Shown here piece by piece: positions 1-12,400 of a stretch of DNA of 64,000 nucleotides (positions are counted from its first letter, which is position 1; the number at the start of each line of letters is the position of its first letter). Below the pieces are notes generated by a model, which searched no databases, was not told the origin of the DNA, and saw only the letters and a program-made list of their open reading frames with translations. The DNA comes from Panonychus citri (lineage: Eukaryota > Arthropoda > Arachnida > Trombidiformes > Tetranychidae), in contig NW_026515539.1 in NCBI RefSeq assembly GCF_014898815.1, positions 1,674,001-1,738,000 of the forward strand. Direction: 5' to 3'. The translations under genes and the position numbers were made by a program.

Positions 1-1
1 G

Positions 2-2876
2 AATGAATCAACTCGAAGTGCTTTTATCAGTGCCAATGACGTGAATAAAAATCTTTCGTTGAACATTACTGAAGTGAGTGTGAAGACGCTCATTGGAAAT
101 CACAAGAAATTACCCTTAGAGCCGACAGTTCGAACTCGTTCGAGTGATGATCCCGTTACCAGACATGTTCCTATTAACATCAGGAAAAGATCAACACCCA
201 CCAAACAATCATCTTACAAAGTGAGATCAGGAATTAAATCAAAATTGTATTACGATCAAAGTGAACTATATTGGAAATCAAATTCATCACTACTTGAAAA
301 GTTTCACGTTAGAGCATTTCACCATGATTACCTGGGCGAATTGAGTGCTAGGTGTAGATCATCAAACCAACAATACAACAGTGAAATTAAGCCATCTTTC
401 ATAGTTGCTGCCGTTAAAGCGGCCACTGAAAGAGTAGACAAAGAAATCGCCGAAGCTCTTGAAAATGCTAAATCGGGTAATATCATTGCCTCAAATATCA
501 TCTCTGCCGATGGTCGTCATTTGATAACAGGTAAACTACCTGAAGAAATTAAAGATTATATTGATCAAGAAGAAGCTCAATACCTTGAATACGTTGCTAA
601 AAATCTGCAAGAAAGGTAAGTCTAAATCTCGAACAGTACGATTGATGATAACAATGAAGTTATAGTAAGATGATAAGCTAAATGAATAAATTTCTTAATT
701 TCGAGTTGAATCAGATCTATTAATACATTCACGTGTATATCGATTTGTATTCAGATTTGTTGGTTATGAGATCTTCATTGAAATCTATTGGAAAATTAAG
801 ATTTGATTTTTTCTTCTCCTCTTGATTGAATTTCTCTCATTTAGAATGTGTATTCGACCAGTTGATGTGATTGAAAAATTGACTAAAGTTCCAATTTCAT
901 CGTTACAATCCAAGTTTTTGAAATGTTCTCGGAACCATGGTAACTTCGCAGGTAATAGCACTGGAACAAGATGTAAAAATTCAAGATATCGAGCTTACGA
1001 TGGATTTTGTAACAACTTGAGGCAGACATTTTGGGGTAAATCTAACATTTGCCATGTAAGATTTTTACCTCCATATTATGAGGATGGTATTTATTTACCT
1101 CGATCGCGGGGAGTTTCTGGTCAACCTTTACCATCACCACGTACGATTTCATTGGGTCTCCACGAGTCTGGCGAGGGCGAAACCTATTACACTCCCTGGC
1201 ATTTTACTTGGGGTCAATATGTTATCCATGATATTATGTCAACCCCACAAAGTGTCCCAAGTCATGGGTCAGGAGTTCAGTGTTGCTCCCCAGGAATTCA
1301 TGATGAATCCAAGTGTATGCCAATCATGTTATCCAATGAAGATTTACAAGCATCGTCCAGAAAGTGTATCAATTTCATCCGATCAGCTCCTTGTCCACTT
1401 TGCTCATTGGGTCCAAGGCAGCAAACAAATTTGGCCTCTTCTTATATCGATCAAAGTGCCATGTATGGAGGAGACAACCAAACCGTTGCGTCACTACGCA
1501 CCTTTAGAAGTGGTCTTATGAAGACAGGTAGAGATCGTTTCAATAGGCCAATCCTTCCGGATAGTAAATCTCCTCTTACCGATCAATGTAGTAAACCAGC
1601 CTTGGGAAAAGATAAAGTTTGTTTCGGTTCAGGTGATTTTCGAGTTAACCAACAACCTTTTATCCAAATGATACATTTAATTTTCGTCCGTCGACACAAT
1701 CAACATGCTTCAGGATTAGCACGAGTTAATCCTCGAGCATCAGATGAGATACTTTTCCAAGAAGCTCGTCGTTTAACTATCGCTGAACTTCAACATATCA
1801 CTTACAATGAATATCTACCAGTTCTTCTTGGATCAGAAATGAGCGATTATTTTAACATCATCGAAAAGGACACTTTGTTTTCAGAATACGAACAAGATAT
1901 TGATGCAACTACTTGGAATGAATGTGCCGCTGCGGCCTGTAGGTTCGGCCATTCACAGGTAACCTCATTCATGGCGATTGTTCAATCGGATGCGAAACTT
2001 TCTCTTAAAGATTCGTTCTTTGATCCAAAGTTGATCCATTCGGGCTTGGTGAGTATTTGATATTTTCTTCATTATCTCTAGTTGATAACATTTGGTTTCT
2101 TCTTTAATCTAACAAATTAGACTCCGAATTTGATTGCAACTTTTCTGAACGGCAAATCAGCGGTAATTGATCCGTTCTTGACATCATCATTGAAAAATTA
2201 TCTCTATTTTCATTCTGGACAAGATGCGTTTGGAAGTGATTTAGCTGCGTTCAATATTCAAAGAGGTAGAGATCATGGAATCGCTCCTTACACTGAATAT
2301 GTCAAGTTCTGTTTTGGTTACACAATTAGAAGTTGGAATGATTTAGTTAACTTGATGCCAAGAGAAAATGTACAAAAACTTAGAAATTTTTATCAGTAAG
2401 TTATCCAATAGAAATTGAAGAAATTTTTATTCTGATGAAAAATAATAATTACAGAGATTTCCGAGATATTGATTTGTTCACCGGTGGTTTATATGAAAAG
2501 AAGGCGACTGATGCCGATATTGGACCGACCTTTGCTTGTATAGTTGGTATACAATTTTATCATCTTAAATTTGGCGATCGATACTTTTACTCTCACAAGG
2601 ATCAGGCCGGTTCATTTACTACAGGTAAAGATAATTAATGATAACGAAACATTCAGTTCTAAATGGTTAACTTTTTTTCTTGTATATATATTTAGCTCAA
2701 TTGCTTGAGATTAAAAACAAAGTATCTTTGGCTGCTCTTTGTGTCAAACGGAACCGAAATTGAAATACGCTCAACAACACGCTTTCTTATTGCCGAATTA
2801 TTTTAACCCAAACTTCGACTGTGGCGAATTGAGAAAAAGTTCTATTAACTATAATTTTTGGCGAGGAGCATTTTAG
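2..2876 (+). CDS. Animal heme peroxidase (chorion peroxidase / peroxinectin type), 5' partial
   Basis: Oxidises substrates with H2O2; this arthropod family is secreted and often acts in eggshell or cuticle cross-linking. Exons: <2-615, 845-2048, 2121-2395, 2455-2624, 2696-2876, all GT-AG with matching phases. The first exon is open to the window edge, so the start lies upstream. Visible motifs: distal WGQYVIHD (catalytic Gln and His), RVNQQP containing the distal Arg, RRHNQHA, proximal-His helix RFGHS, NIQRGRDHGI, and the C-terminal AFLLPNYFNPNFDCGEL. The acidic residues that normally form heme ester bonds are Ile (in VIHD) and Gln (in RVNQQP). As printed, exon 5 is frameshifted: one base appears missing at the AAA at 2746-2748. 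Without it the frame stops at 2761-2763; with it the conserved C-terminus continues to TAG at 2874-2876. That stop sits on the boundary of an inverted sas fragment. The family is certain; the subtype is not. Confidence 0.93.
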
Positions 2877-3437
2877 CTGCTTCTGAAGAAGCTCTTGTAA
2901 TTGCTGCTTTGGCACAAGTTTTGGTTTTCATTAGGACACAAAGTAAGGTAACGAATCCGATGCCCGTTATTATGGCGAAAACAGCGACAATCATTAGCGC
3001 GATGTAATAAGGCTTAATTGCGTCACCGGTGCTGCTTTCTTTGAGAGCTTCGGCTTCATTGGCTATTTTGTAATGGAATAGAAATTATTAAAGATAAAAT
3101 TAGAAAATTGTTCATCTTTCGTTGTTGATATTCATTGATATTATTTTTTGAGTTGAAAAATTTACCTGAAGGATCATCATCTCGATTCTCTGGAATTACA
3201 TTTGATAATTTAACGTAAGTTGCTCCACTTCGCAGGTCACGTAACGTGTATTCGTTTACATCTCGGTGAATCATCGGAGTAACTGTCCATTTATCGAAAG
3301 GATCACTGGTCAAACGATATTTAATTGTTATTCCATCGATCAGAGATTTTTCTTGTTGATCTAAATTTCTCCACGATAATCTAACACTGGTTCCATCGAT
3401 CGCAAGTGCTTTCAGATTAACATCCATAGTCACTTGT
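2875..3437 (-). pseudogene. Inverted partial copy of sas exon 7-intron 7-exon 8 (FN3 half plus transmembrane segment)
   Basis: Read on the minus strand, this segment matches 37793-38753 of the sas gene, about 35 kb away in opposite orientation. It keeps intron 7 with its splice sites, so it arose by DNA duplication and not retroposition. By eye I see only two substitutions: TTCAACTC against TTCGACTC after the donor, and CTTCTTCAG against CTTCATCAG near the end. About 398 bases of the parent are missing (38019 to about 38416). With the base that appears missing from the parent, the deletion is 399 nt, exactly 133 codons. The copy therefore reads openly from the FN3 start through ATYV into KLSNVIPENRDDD, the splice donor, and the transmembrane exon. 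It lacks a signal peptide and the YDNPTY tail, so it is probably not a working receptor. An assembly artefact is possible because identity is so high. Confidence 0.9.
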
Positions 3438-3812
3438 AATTCGTAAAGAACAAAAAAAAGATAAAAAATATTCAATATTCATGTTGTTTGGAATAGAAAA
3501 CGTTAGATGGCAGCAGAGTGGAAATGGAGAAAATTCTCTTTAGAAAAAATTTTTCTTCTCTTTTTGACTTGTTGAGTTGAAGAAACAACTTGTTGCTCTC
3601 CGGTTGTACTTTGTAGTTACTCTAAGTTAAGTGAAACTTTCGTTTTATTTTCTCATCAATACAATTTGAACTTTTTTGGATTAATTAATTTTCTTCTTTA
3701 TGGATTAATGTGATTAGTGTGACATTTTCTTGTGATTAGATGTGATAGAAAAAGGATTAACATCAACAACATTTATTTGTGTTACACTTTGAGTGGCCAT
3801 TTTTGTTCAAAG
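3438..3812. other. Interval between the sas fragment and sas coding exon 1; putative sas promoter and 5' UTR
   Basis: No coding signal. Position implies that the sas promoter and 5' leader lie here, unless further non-coding exons exist upstream. I see no convincing TATA box or initiator that would fix the start site. Confidence 0.4.
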
Positions 3813-3930
3813 ATGTGGTTTCCCGGGAATAAACAAAGGAATACAAAGTATTCGTTATTAACTAATCACTTTTTTCACCTATTTGTCAATCTATTTTTTC
3901 TACAATTAATCCAATGTCTACCAGAATCAG
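3813..3930 (+). CDS. sas: sas coding exon 1 (signal peptide)
   Basis: ATG at 3813 opens 39 codons. After a short basic N-region (K, R, K) comes a hydrophobic core, HLFVNLFFLQLIQ, then CLPES, a plausible signal-peptidase region. The exon ends in phase 1 at TCAG with donor GTAAGA. The first base of the next codon (G) joins AT at 30209 to give Asp, starting DKLLVQRV of the first FN3 module. No other exon with signal-peptide character lies closer to 30 kb, and the phase fits. The link is inferred from phase and protein logic, not from RNA. Confidence 0.8.
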
Positions 3931-6900
3931 GTAAGAACCAAATTTCTATTCTCTTTGCCCAAATGTTTCCCATGTCAACATCTCCATTTGATTATTTGCT
4001 TTGTTTTCGTTTTCTTTTTCTCTTCTCAAGAAAGTGTAAAAATGTTATAAAAGGTAAATGGTGAATAGAAAAGAAATACCAGAGAGCCGAAAAGAAAGAG
4101 AAAGAAAGAAAATAAGAAGAAGAAAATAAAGAAAGAGAAGTTGAAAGAGAAGAGGTTGCGAGGTTAAAGACAAGGTTAGAGAAGAAGAAGAGAAAAATTC
4201 AAGGTAAGAAATGTAAGAGGAGAAAGAGAACTAAAATATTTACCTTATACTCTCTTACCAATGGAAATTTACATTTACCTGATTATCGGTTTTCTTTTCT
4301 TCGTCTTCTTATTTGTCTGTTATTTTTTTCTTCTTCTTCGTTATTGTCATTTAATTATAGTATTTGATTTGATTGTTTCTTTTCACTGGGACCAAATTTC
4401 CACAATCAAATTGACCATTTCTAATTTCATGTTTATCCTTATTCGAGATGACGATTTATTATTATTCCATTAATTGTTTATCATCTCACTTGATTAATTG
4501 TCGAAATTGAAATTGTACTTTGTCGTTGATTATTATCAAAATTTAAGGTTCGATTTTCTAATGATAAAAATTTACTGATTCTTTGAAAATTAGTTAATTG
4601 TAAACTAAAGTTGAAACAATTAACTAATTGTGTAGTTAAGGTTAACAAGTTTCTTTTACCTTTCACCAGCAATTAACTTATTGTAGTTAATTGAATTGAT
4701 TTTTTCTTATGATAACAAAGTTTTACAAACAATTGAATCAAATCAAATCATTAGAATCATTCTATCATTTTAATCAAATTTGATTAATACTTTATTGATA
4801 TTCTATTCACATGATTCTTATAATAACAATAACAATCATTTAGACATGATAATTAATATGAATTTTAGTTAACAACAACAATAACAAATGATGATAATAT
4901 ATAAAATGAAACATTAATTATGATCAAGAGAAATTGTAATTTTCATCTAAATTGCAATGACGCAACAATTAACCATCAACATTTTCTGTATCACCTTCAT
5001 CCTGGTTATCAAAATGATCAACAATCAACTTTCTCGTTAATATTACAAAGGTAACAATATATAAATCAACAAATCCATTTACCTTATTTAACCTTCAAAC
5101 TTCAAACACCAATCATTTGATTTGTGTTTCATGTAAACCATTGACCTTACATATACTTCTTGTACCTAAATAAGATGATGGTGATTATGATGATGATGAG
5201 GATGATGAGGGAGATACCTGTTTAATGGAACATTTTCCCAAGAAGGTATTTTTTTCTCCAAAGAAAAGATCTTCATTTTTGATCATCATTTATTGACTTG
5301 TTTATGTGTTGCTTTTCTGTTTACTTACTACAAAGAAAAAGTTATTATGAAGATGAAGATGAAGATGAAGGATAGTATGATGATGATATTATAATTCAGG
5401 TTGAGTTGATTGCAATTTCTCTACGAAATAACCAATTTAATTATTGTATCCTAGTAACTATAACTACGCGATTGAGTGACCATTGATGGTCTACATTATA
5501 AAGTCCATTTTAGTGACCACTATTTTTCCTTGGAGCTCCTATCAAGTTTCCTAGAATCTCTTTGTTCCTCTTTCTTTCCCTCTCTTTTTTTCAGATAATC
5601 GATCTTCCTTGGGTCGGTTAGATAATTATAACCTTTGAGTTTAGCCTTATCCTCAAAAAATAACAAGATGATCCACAACAAGATTAACATCCAGCACTAA
5701 TTTATATATAACGAATATGTTTAACTCGTGTTAAAGGTATTCCACCCCCAACAACAATCTCCCTTGCTTTTTGTGTGTCTACCTTTTCTTACCTTGTTTT
5801 TTAGATCTCTCTCTCTCTCTCTCTCTCTCTTTCACCTTCAACTTTAAGTCTTTTGTGTAATTGTACTGTTGTTGTAATTACAACAACGTTTATTTCTACC
5901 TGAAGATGATAGAAAAGATAATCCTATGTCCAAACCCTAAAGTCCAATTGTTATGCTCATCAAAAAATCTAGAATTTTTCATCTCTAGGTTTAATACTCG
6001 ATAAATGATGATTATTACCAAGAAAATAATTAAGCTTCAATTAACTAACGATTACTCTTATCAAGTTTACCTATTGTTGACTGATTACTTTTTCAACTTA
6101 CCTGTTGATCTAATTTTTTTTTCTGTACTAAAAGTTACTGATTCAAAATGTTTCATCATATAAATGATGATTTCCTATTAAAATAACACAGAACAGCTCA
6201 AGATAATTTAGTTTTCATATTGTTATGTATTCTATTTATATTTAGTTTTCCAAATTCAAACACAATGAGTAACTTAATATGAATACTCTTGATTTACCTT
6301 TTGTGTGTGTACCTTAAATATAATTCATTTAATCAAACAATGTTGATGATCATGATTAACATTAACCTTTTATTAGCCTAAACTATTATGGTGTTTTGTT
6401 ATTATTTCTCAAGCTAATTAAAATGAAGCTAATCTTTTCTTGATCATTACGAGACAATTTATTCATTATATTACCAACATGATTTAGTATATTAACCATT
6501 ATTATCATTAACTGTAACATCATTATCTGATTATCATTATTCTAGTTTAAATCTCTAACTTTTACCTTAAATTTGAGGTAACCCATTATAATCATCCTCT
6601 AATCAAGATAATCTTTAGCCTTTATCCACAATTAAGATTATTTTAATAACAATCAACCGGATACAATGTTCACAAATGATGAAAAAAAAATATATATGTA
6701 TATCTAAACATTAAGGTTACTTTTTAAGAGTCCAATTTAATTGATTAATCAATTAAACAATTGTTTAAGTTTCAACAATCAATTAGCACAACAAAAATTG
6801 TATTGGATAATTTGATTAATAATCTTTCAACACTCTACTTTATGTTTAAATGAGATACAATTAGTTGATTAAGTGAAGATGAAATTGTATTATTATTATA

Positions 6901-9407
6901 TATCCTAACTTAGCCAATATTATCCTGATCATGATGTAGATGATCATGAATTAGTGATGAATTGATGATAATGATTAAGCAACAGGTTAATATTGAAGGT
7001 AGGAAATGTAAAACCACATTCATGATTCATTTAAATCACGATCAAGATCACTAACATCAGAATTATCTGTAAGAAAGGGGAATAAGAATCAATTCCTTTC
7101 ATCTTCATCTTCCTTCCTTCATCGATAATCTTTAATCACTTCCATCACCATCAACAATCAACAACAACATCATTATCATCATCATGCCTTATCAAAAATA
7201 ATGAATAATAATAATACCATGTTTTGAATACATTCTTCAAGTGATTAACTGATTATCATCAGCCATTAATGATATTAACCTGGGTTAACACCTAATGATT
7301 ACCATTGAAAGATCAATTTTTAAGATACAATTTGATAATTTTTGTTTCTTCATCAACAGAGAGTTTTTCCTCTTTAAAACTGACCAATTGACCAATGGAT
7401 CAGATTGATACACTTGATTAGATATAATCTTATATAGAAATATAATTTTCAAGTATTTTTAATAATGTACCTTAGATATAATAAAGATTTAAATTGTTGT
7501 TTAACTTTCTGGTTAACCAACAAGATTTTGTAACGTGATTACTTCAGGTGAGAGTCATTTTTCAAGGGTCATCTTATTTTGACCCGAGATTATATAAAGT
7601 ATAATGAATTTCTACCCTCAGGCAAGTTAATCTGATTGGTAAATTGTGAGTCAACAACTAGAAAGTGAAAGAAAAATTCTTGGTAAAAAGTTAACCCGAA
7701 AGTTGCTAACCCGACACAACGGAAACAATTTAAGAATCAACAATTTGCAATTTAAAAATCAAATTGAATCTAATTGTTTACATTCTGTTGTCATGATTAA
7801 TTCATTATTATTAAAAGTAACAATGAAAGAAACTTTAATTTAATTCCTTAAATTATCCATTATATCATCATGATAATACAATAGTTAATCAATTCTCAGA
7901 ATTAACTTGAATCCGAAAAGAAAAAAAATTTTCACTTTTTTCATTGAAAATCAACTTAAAATATTTACATTCATATTCCATGTAAAGTTTACATGTTATT
8001 CAATTCAATTGTCAATGAACTTTATCAAATAATTGGAAATCATCTTGATTAGTTAATTTGATTAAACAATTGAATCTTTAAATAGGATCAAATTGATAGA
8101 CGATTATATCAATTGACATCAATGGTTAGTGTTTATCAAATCTAATCAAAAGTAAGAATTGTAATCCAATATCATGACCTCGCCTTTAACTCAGACTGAA
8201 TCTGTTTATATTTAATAACTTTTCTCATTTGCTCATTGATCAAATTTTATAATTTGTTTTAGGTTCTTGACCATCAACATTATCATTTTAATGATAATGT
8301 TGATAATCTTCATTACCATAAACTTTTTCAGCTTTAAAAAGCCTAAGGCTTAAATTTTACCTTCTACCTTTTAGTTACACACCTATGGTGAGATTTTTGG
8401 CTTACCCAGAGATGTTCATGGTTCCTTAACGTTAATCTTGTTGTTAGTTGAAAACTAGACTTGTAGTTTTTACCTTGTAACGATAATGTTTTTTTCTTGC
8501 TTGGGTGACCCAAACTCTGACCAAATCATCAATGAAGATGATCATCAAAGACAATGGTCTATAATTGTCCAAGCGAAATAAGTTAATTGGCAAGTCTATT
8601 TGATTTTCTAGGCTGCTTTCAGTTTTTTTCTTAAATTTTCTCGTTTTCGCAAACCACACCTTAAATCATCGTAAATATGATAAAGATGATAATATTATTG
8701 ATCACCCATTTTCTTTGTTCCCTGGCCCTTAACATTCACTGGTCACCAATCACTCTCTCTCTCTCTCTCCCCTTTGTCTCCTCCTCTTCTTCATAATCAT
8801 TTCTCCCTAACCATTATAATCTTCTCAGGTACAACTTTTCTCCTTATTTATAGTATTTACCTTTGGTCCGTTCACTTTTACTGGTCAATTCAAAGCATTA
8901 GAATTAACTTTTCTCAGAATTACCAATTCAGTCAACTGGAACCTAGACTTTCAACGATTACTATGATAACTTTTTTTTCCCTATTGCTGATTGTTGATCA
9001 GTTGATTGATGCTTTCTACAAATTGTTACAATTCTCTTTTTTTTCATGCACAATTGTTGTTGATTGTAACAATAAACTACAATTAAAGTTCAACTTTGAT
9101 TTTGATAATAACTGTTAACATCAATCAATACACTTTATTTTATTGATATGCCTTTGCAATTATAGCGTTTCAATGGTGAAAAGTCAAACTGTCTCAATTC
9201 ATGAGTATCGAAAATCAAATTAACATTTAATTACTTTGATTATCATCAATAACGATTCAAATTATTCAATCTATGGGCTAAAACAATCAAGTTAATTGCT
9301 TAACATTAATTTATTGCTATTATCAGCTTTTACCAATATGATTGCGCTTTGTTATTAATATTATTGTTTTTTTCTTATTTCAAGTAACTACTTGAAGGTA
9401 ACCTCTT

Positions 9408-9451
<44 letters not shown>

Positions 9452-12400
9452 AAGGTGGAAAGTAGTTTTTTCATTATTACCTTTGCTCCAAGGTGGCCTG
9501 AGATGAAGATGACAATTCTTGACCACCTAGAGTAAGAATGAAGATGAAATAACAGAGAGAAAGATAAGAAAGATGAGAAGATAATTTTATGTCTATGCCC
9601 TCAAGTTCAATTGTTTTGTTATGCTCATCAAAACCTATCATTTTCATATCATCATTCATTTGAATACTAACTTATCATTATCATTATTGTATAATCAGTA
9701 TATTCAATTGTTAACCAGTTTTCTGATTATATCAAATTCACTGATAAATTGTCAAAAAAATTCAAGTTACAGTTTACAATTAACTTGAGTTTCATCTTGA
9801 TTAACGTTACTGTTGAATACTGATGTACTTTACATGTTCACTTGATGATTTAATTTTCGTTTGTTGACAATTTGTGTTGAGATTGAATGTTAATTGTGAT
9901 TAAATCATCAATTATCATTCTAAGTATTAATAGATCTCCACCAACATTTCTCACTATCATTAATCTTTTAATCAACCGGTGATTGATAGTGATTAGTGAT
10001 TATATTCATCATTTTTTTTGTACAATGATGATGATCATGTTGGTGAAAGGTTAACAATTATCACTGTCGAGATACGATTAGTTGTTAATTGTAATTCTTA
10101 TGGACTCGATTAGATTATTGTAATAAATATTAATATTATTCTATCAGTAGATCGTGATTAATCAGTTGATTAACTAAATCAGTGTGATGATTGAGGTTGA
10201 TGTATTTAATAAATGAAGAGTTAATTGTATCACGTTTGTAGTTGAAGCAAAAATCAACAACAAATAACAATCAGATTTAAAATTCAATCAACAATCGACT
10301 CAAGTAAATTATTGTTTTGTCATAAATATAAGATGGACAACAATCAGGAAAAAAAATCATGATGACAGAATCAATTAAGTTATGGACAATATGAAAAAAA
10401 AGTGATAGAACAATCAGTTAATTGTTGTGAAAATTGACACTAAAGATCATTTTAGTTATTGTATTGAGATATATTGTTATTTCGTAAACAATTAATCTAA
10501 GAATAAATATTAAAGTTGATTAAATGTAATGATTAAGACAGTATAAGTTCATCAACATCATCGTCGTGATTTAAGATGATCAACTTGATGAACAAAATGA
10601 AGCTGAAGATCTGGAGACGACCCGAGTAACTGGAATTGTGATAAAAACAATTGTTTTAATTGCCAGCCCAACAATTAAGCTTAATTATCCTTTCAACGTT
10701 AGGGTAACAATCAGTTAATCTGAATTTTGTTACTAATAAAGTTTGAAAAGCAAGAAAAAATTGTTTGCTACTATGAAAATTATCAAATTGTTACATCCCT
10801 GTTGATTAATCAACAGCAATCCTACTCAAATTGTTGTTAGTATTAATAAAAACATAAAGATGGTTAATTTAGTTTGTTTCATCCAGTTAGTTACCTAAAT
10901 TGTTGTGATTATAATTTAAATTATAATGGAAAATAATTGACCATGATATTTATCTTACTGTTACATTATCAAGGTAACACACCTTATGAAAAATTACAGG
11001 TAATCAGTTCTCATCATCATTTGATTCACTTCTAATCAACATCATTATCAATCTTAATCCAAGTTTAATCAACTGAATAGCTAATTGATTCTTGTGTTGA
11101 TATAAATTAACATGAAAATCTCAAAGAAATGAAATTCAATACAGTCAAAATTATTATTAAATTAACTATTTCAAACTTCAATAATTTGGTATCAAGTTTA
11201 AAAATTGATTGATTGGTAAATGCTTTTTCCAAACCTATCTTGATTACAAGCATTTCTTAATTGTTAACTAATCACTGACCTATTCTTATTCAATCTTTTA
11301 CCTTTTGTTATTGATCATTATCTTGATGATAATCATGATTATCGCCAAATGATTAACAATTAAATAATTTTAAAACCTACAATCAGTAACCTTGATCAAA
11401 AAGTGTAAGACAATTGTATTAATAATAATACACAAATCTCATGAAAAAAATGATAAAACTAGTATCCTAATTGTAATTAGTGTTAAATTTATGCACATTT
11501 AATTGCAATTGATTAATGAACATTATAATTATGTTTCGTTTAATTATGAGAAATGTAAAGCAAACGGTAAATTTCATTGATTTCAAACTGATAACAACCA
11601 GAACAATTTAAATGTTATTGTTTTCAACGAGTCTGTTGGGAAAGTAATTAATTAATTGGCTATCCAATTAATTTAATTACAACTCTCACACACTAAGTCG
11701 TCTATATATGATTATTATTAACAGCAATTCCAAGTGTGTGTTAGGATGTCAATCAAATTTTCTCATCATTTATATTGTTACAATTGTACTTTCATCAATT
11801 GGACTCTTCTTATGATGTGACTTTCGGTCTAAGATTATCTAATTTAACTTTTGCTTCTTCTCAATTGTATATCACTATTGTCACTGTTATCCAACTATTA
11901 GTTGAAAATTATTATCGATTGGAAATCGGTTGATTGTCAGTTAGATCATCTTGAACACGACTTTTCAATAATTTAAATTCATCATTGATCACGTAAATCT
12001 GAAACTCTTTAACACGTTATTGACTGATATAATAATATCACTTAAACCAGTTCCATTCATCATCATCATCGGGATATCAATCAGTATTAACAGCATCTCT
12101 TTTTTGGCAAATTGTTTTTAGTTTTCACTAATTACACAACTGAAGATGAGTAAGTGATGATGATGAAAGATTATTGTATTATTACCTATTTTGACGATTG
12201 TATTGTTAAGTTAGTTAGTGTATTGTAATCCAGTATCATTAATGATGGAACCAGAATTTTCATTTGACTGTCAATCTCATCGGTTGGTTTACCATTCTAT
12301 CGACCTTATCGGTTGATGATGATGAACAAGTGGGATGAAAAAAGATGAGGATAACTGTAGTAATAAGATCAAAGTTTTTTTCTCCCTACTTCCAATATTA

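Noticed and set aside
1078..1521. Overlapping 147-codon ORF inside peroxidase exon 2
   Set aside because: Out-of-frame shadow of the well-supported peroxidase frame.
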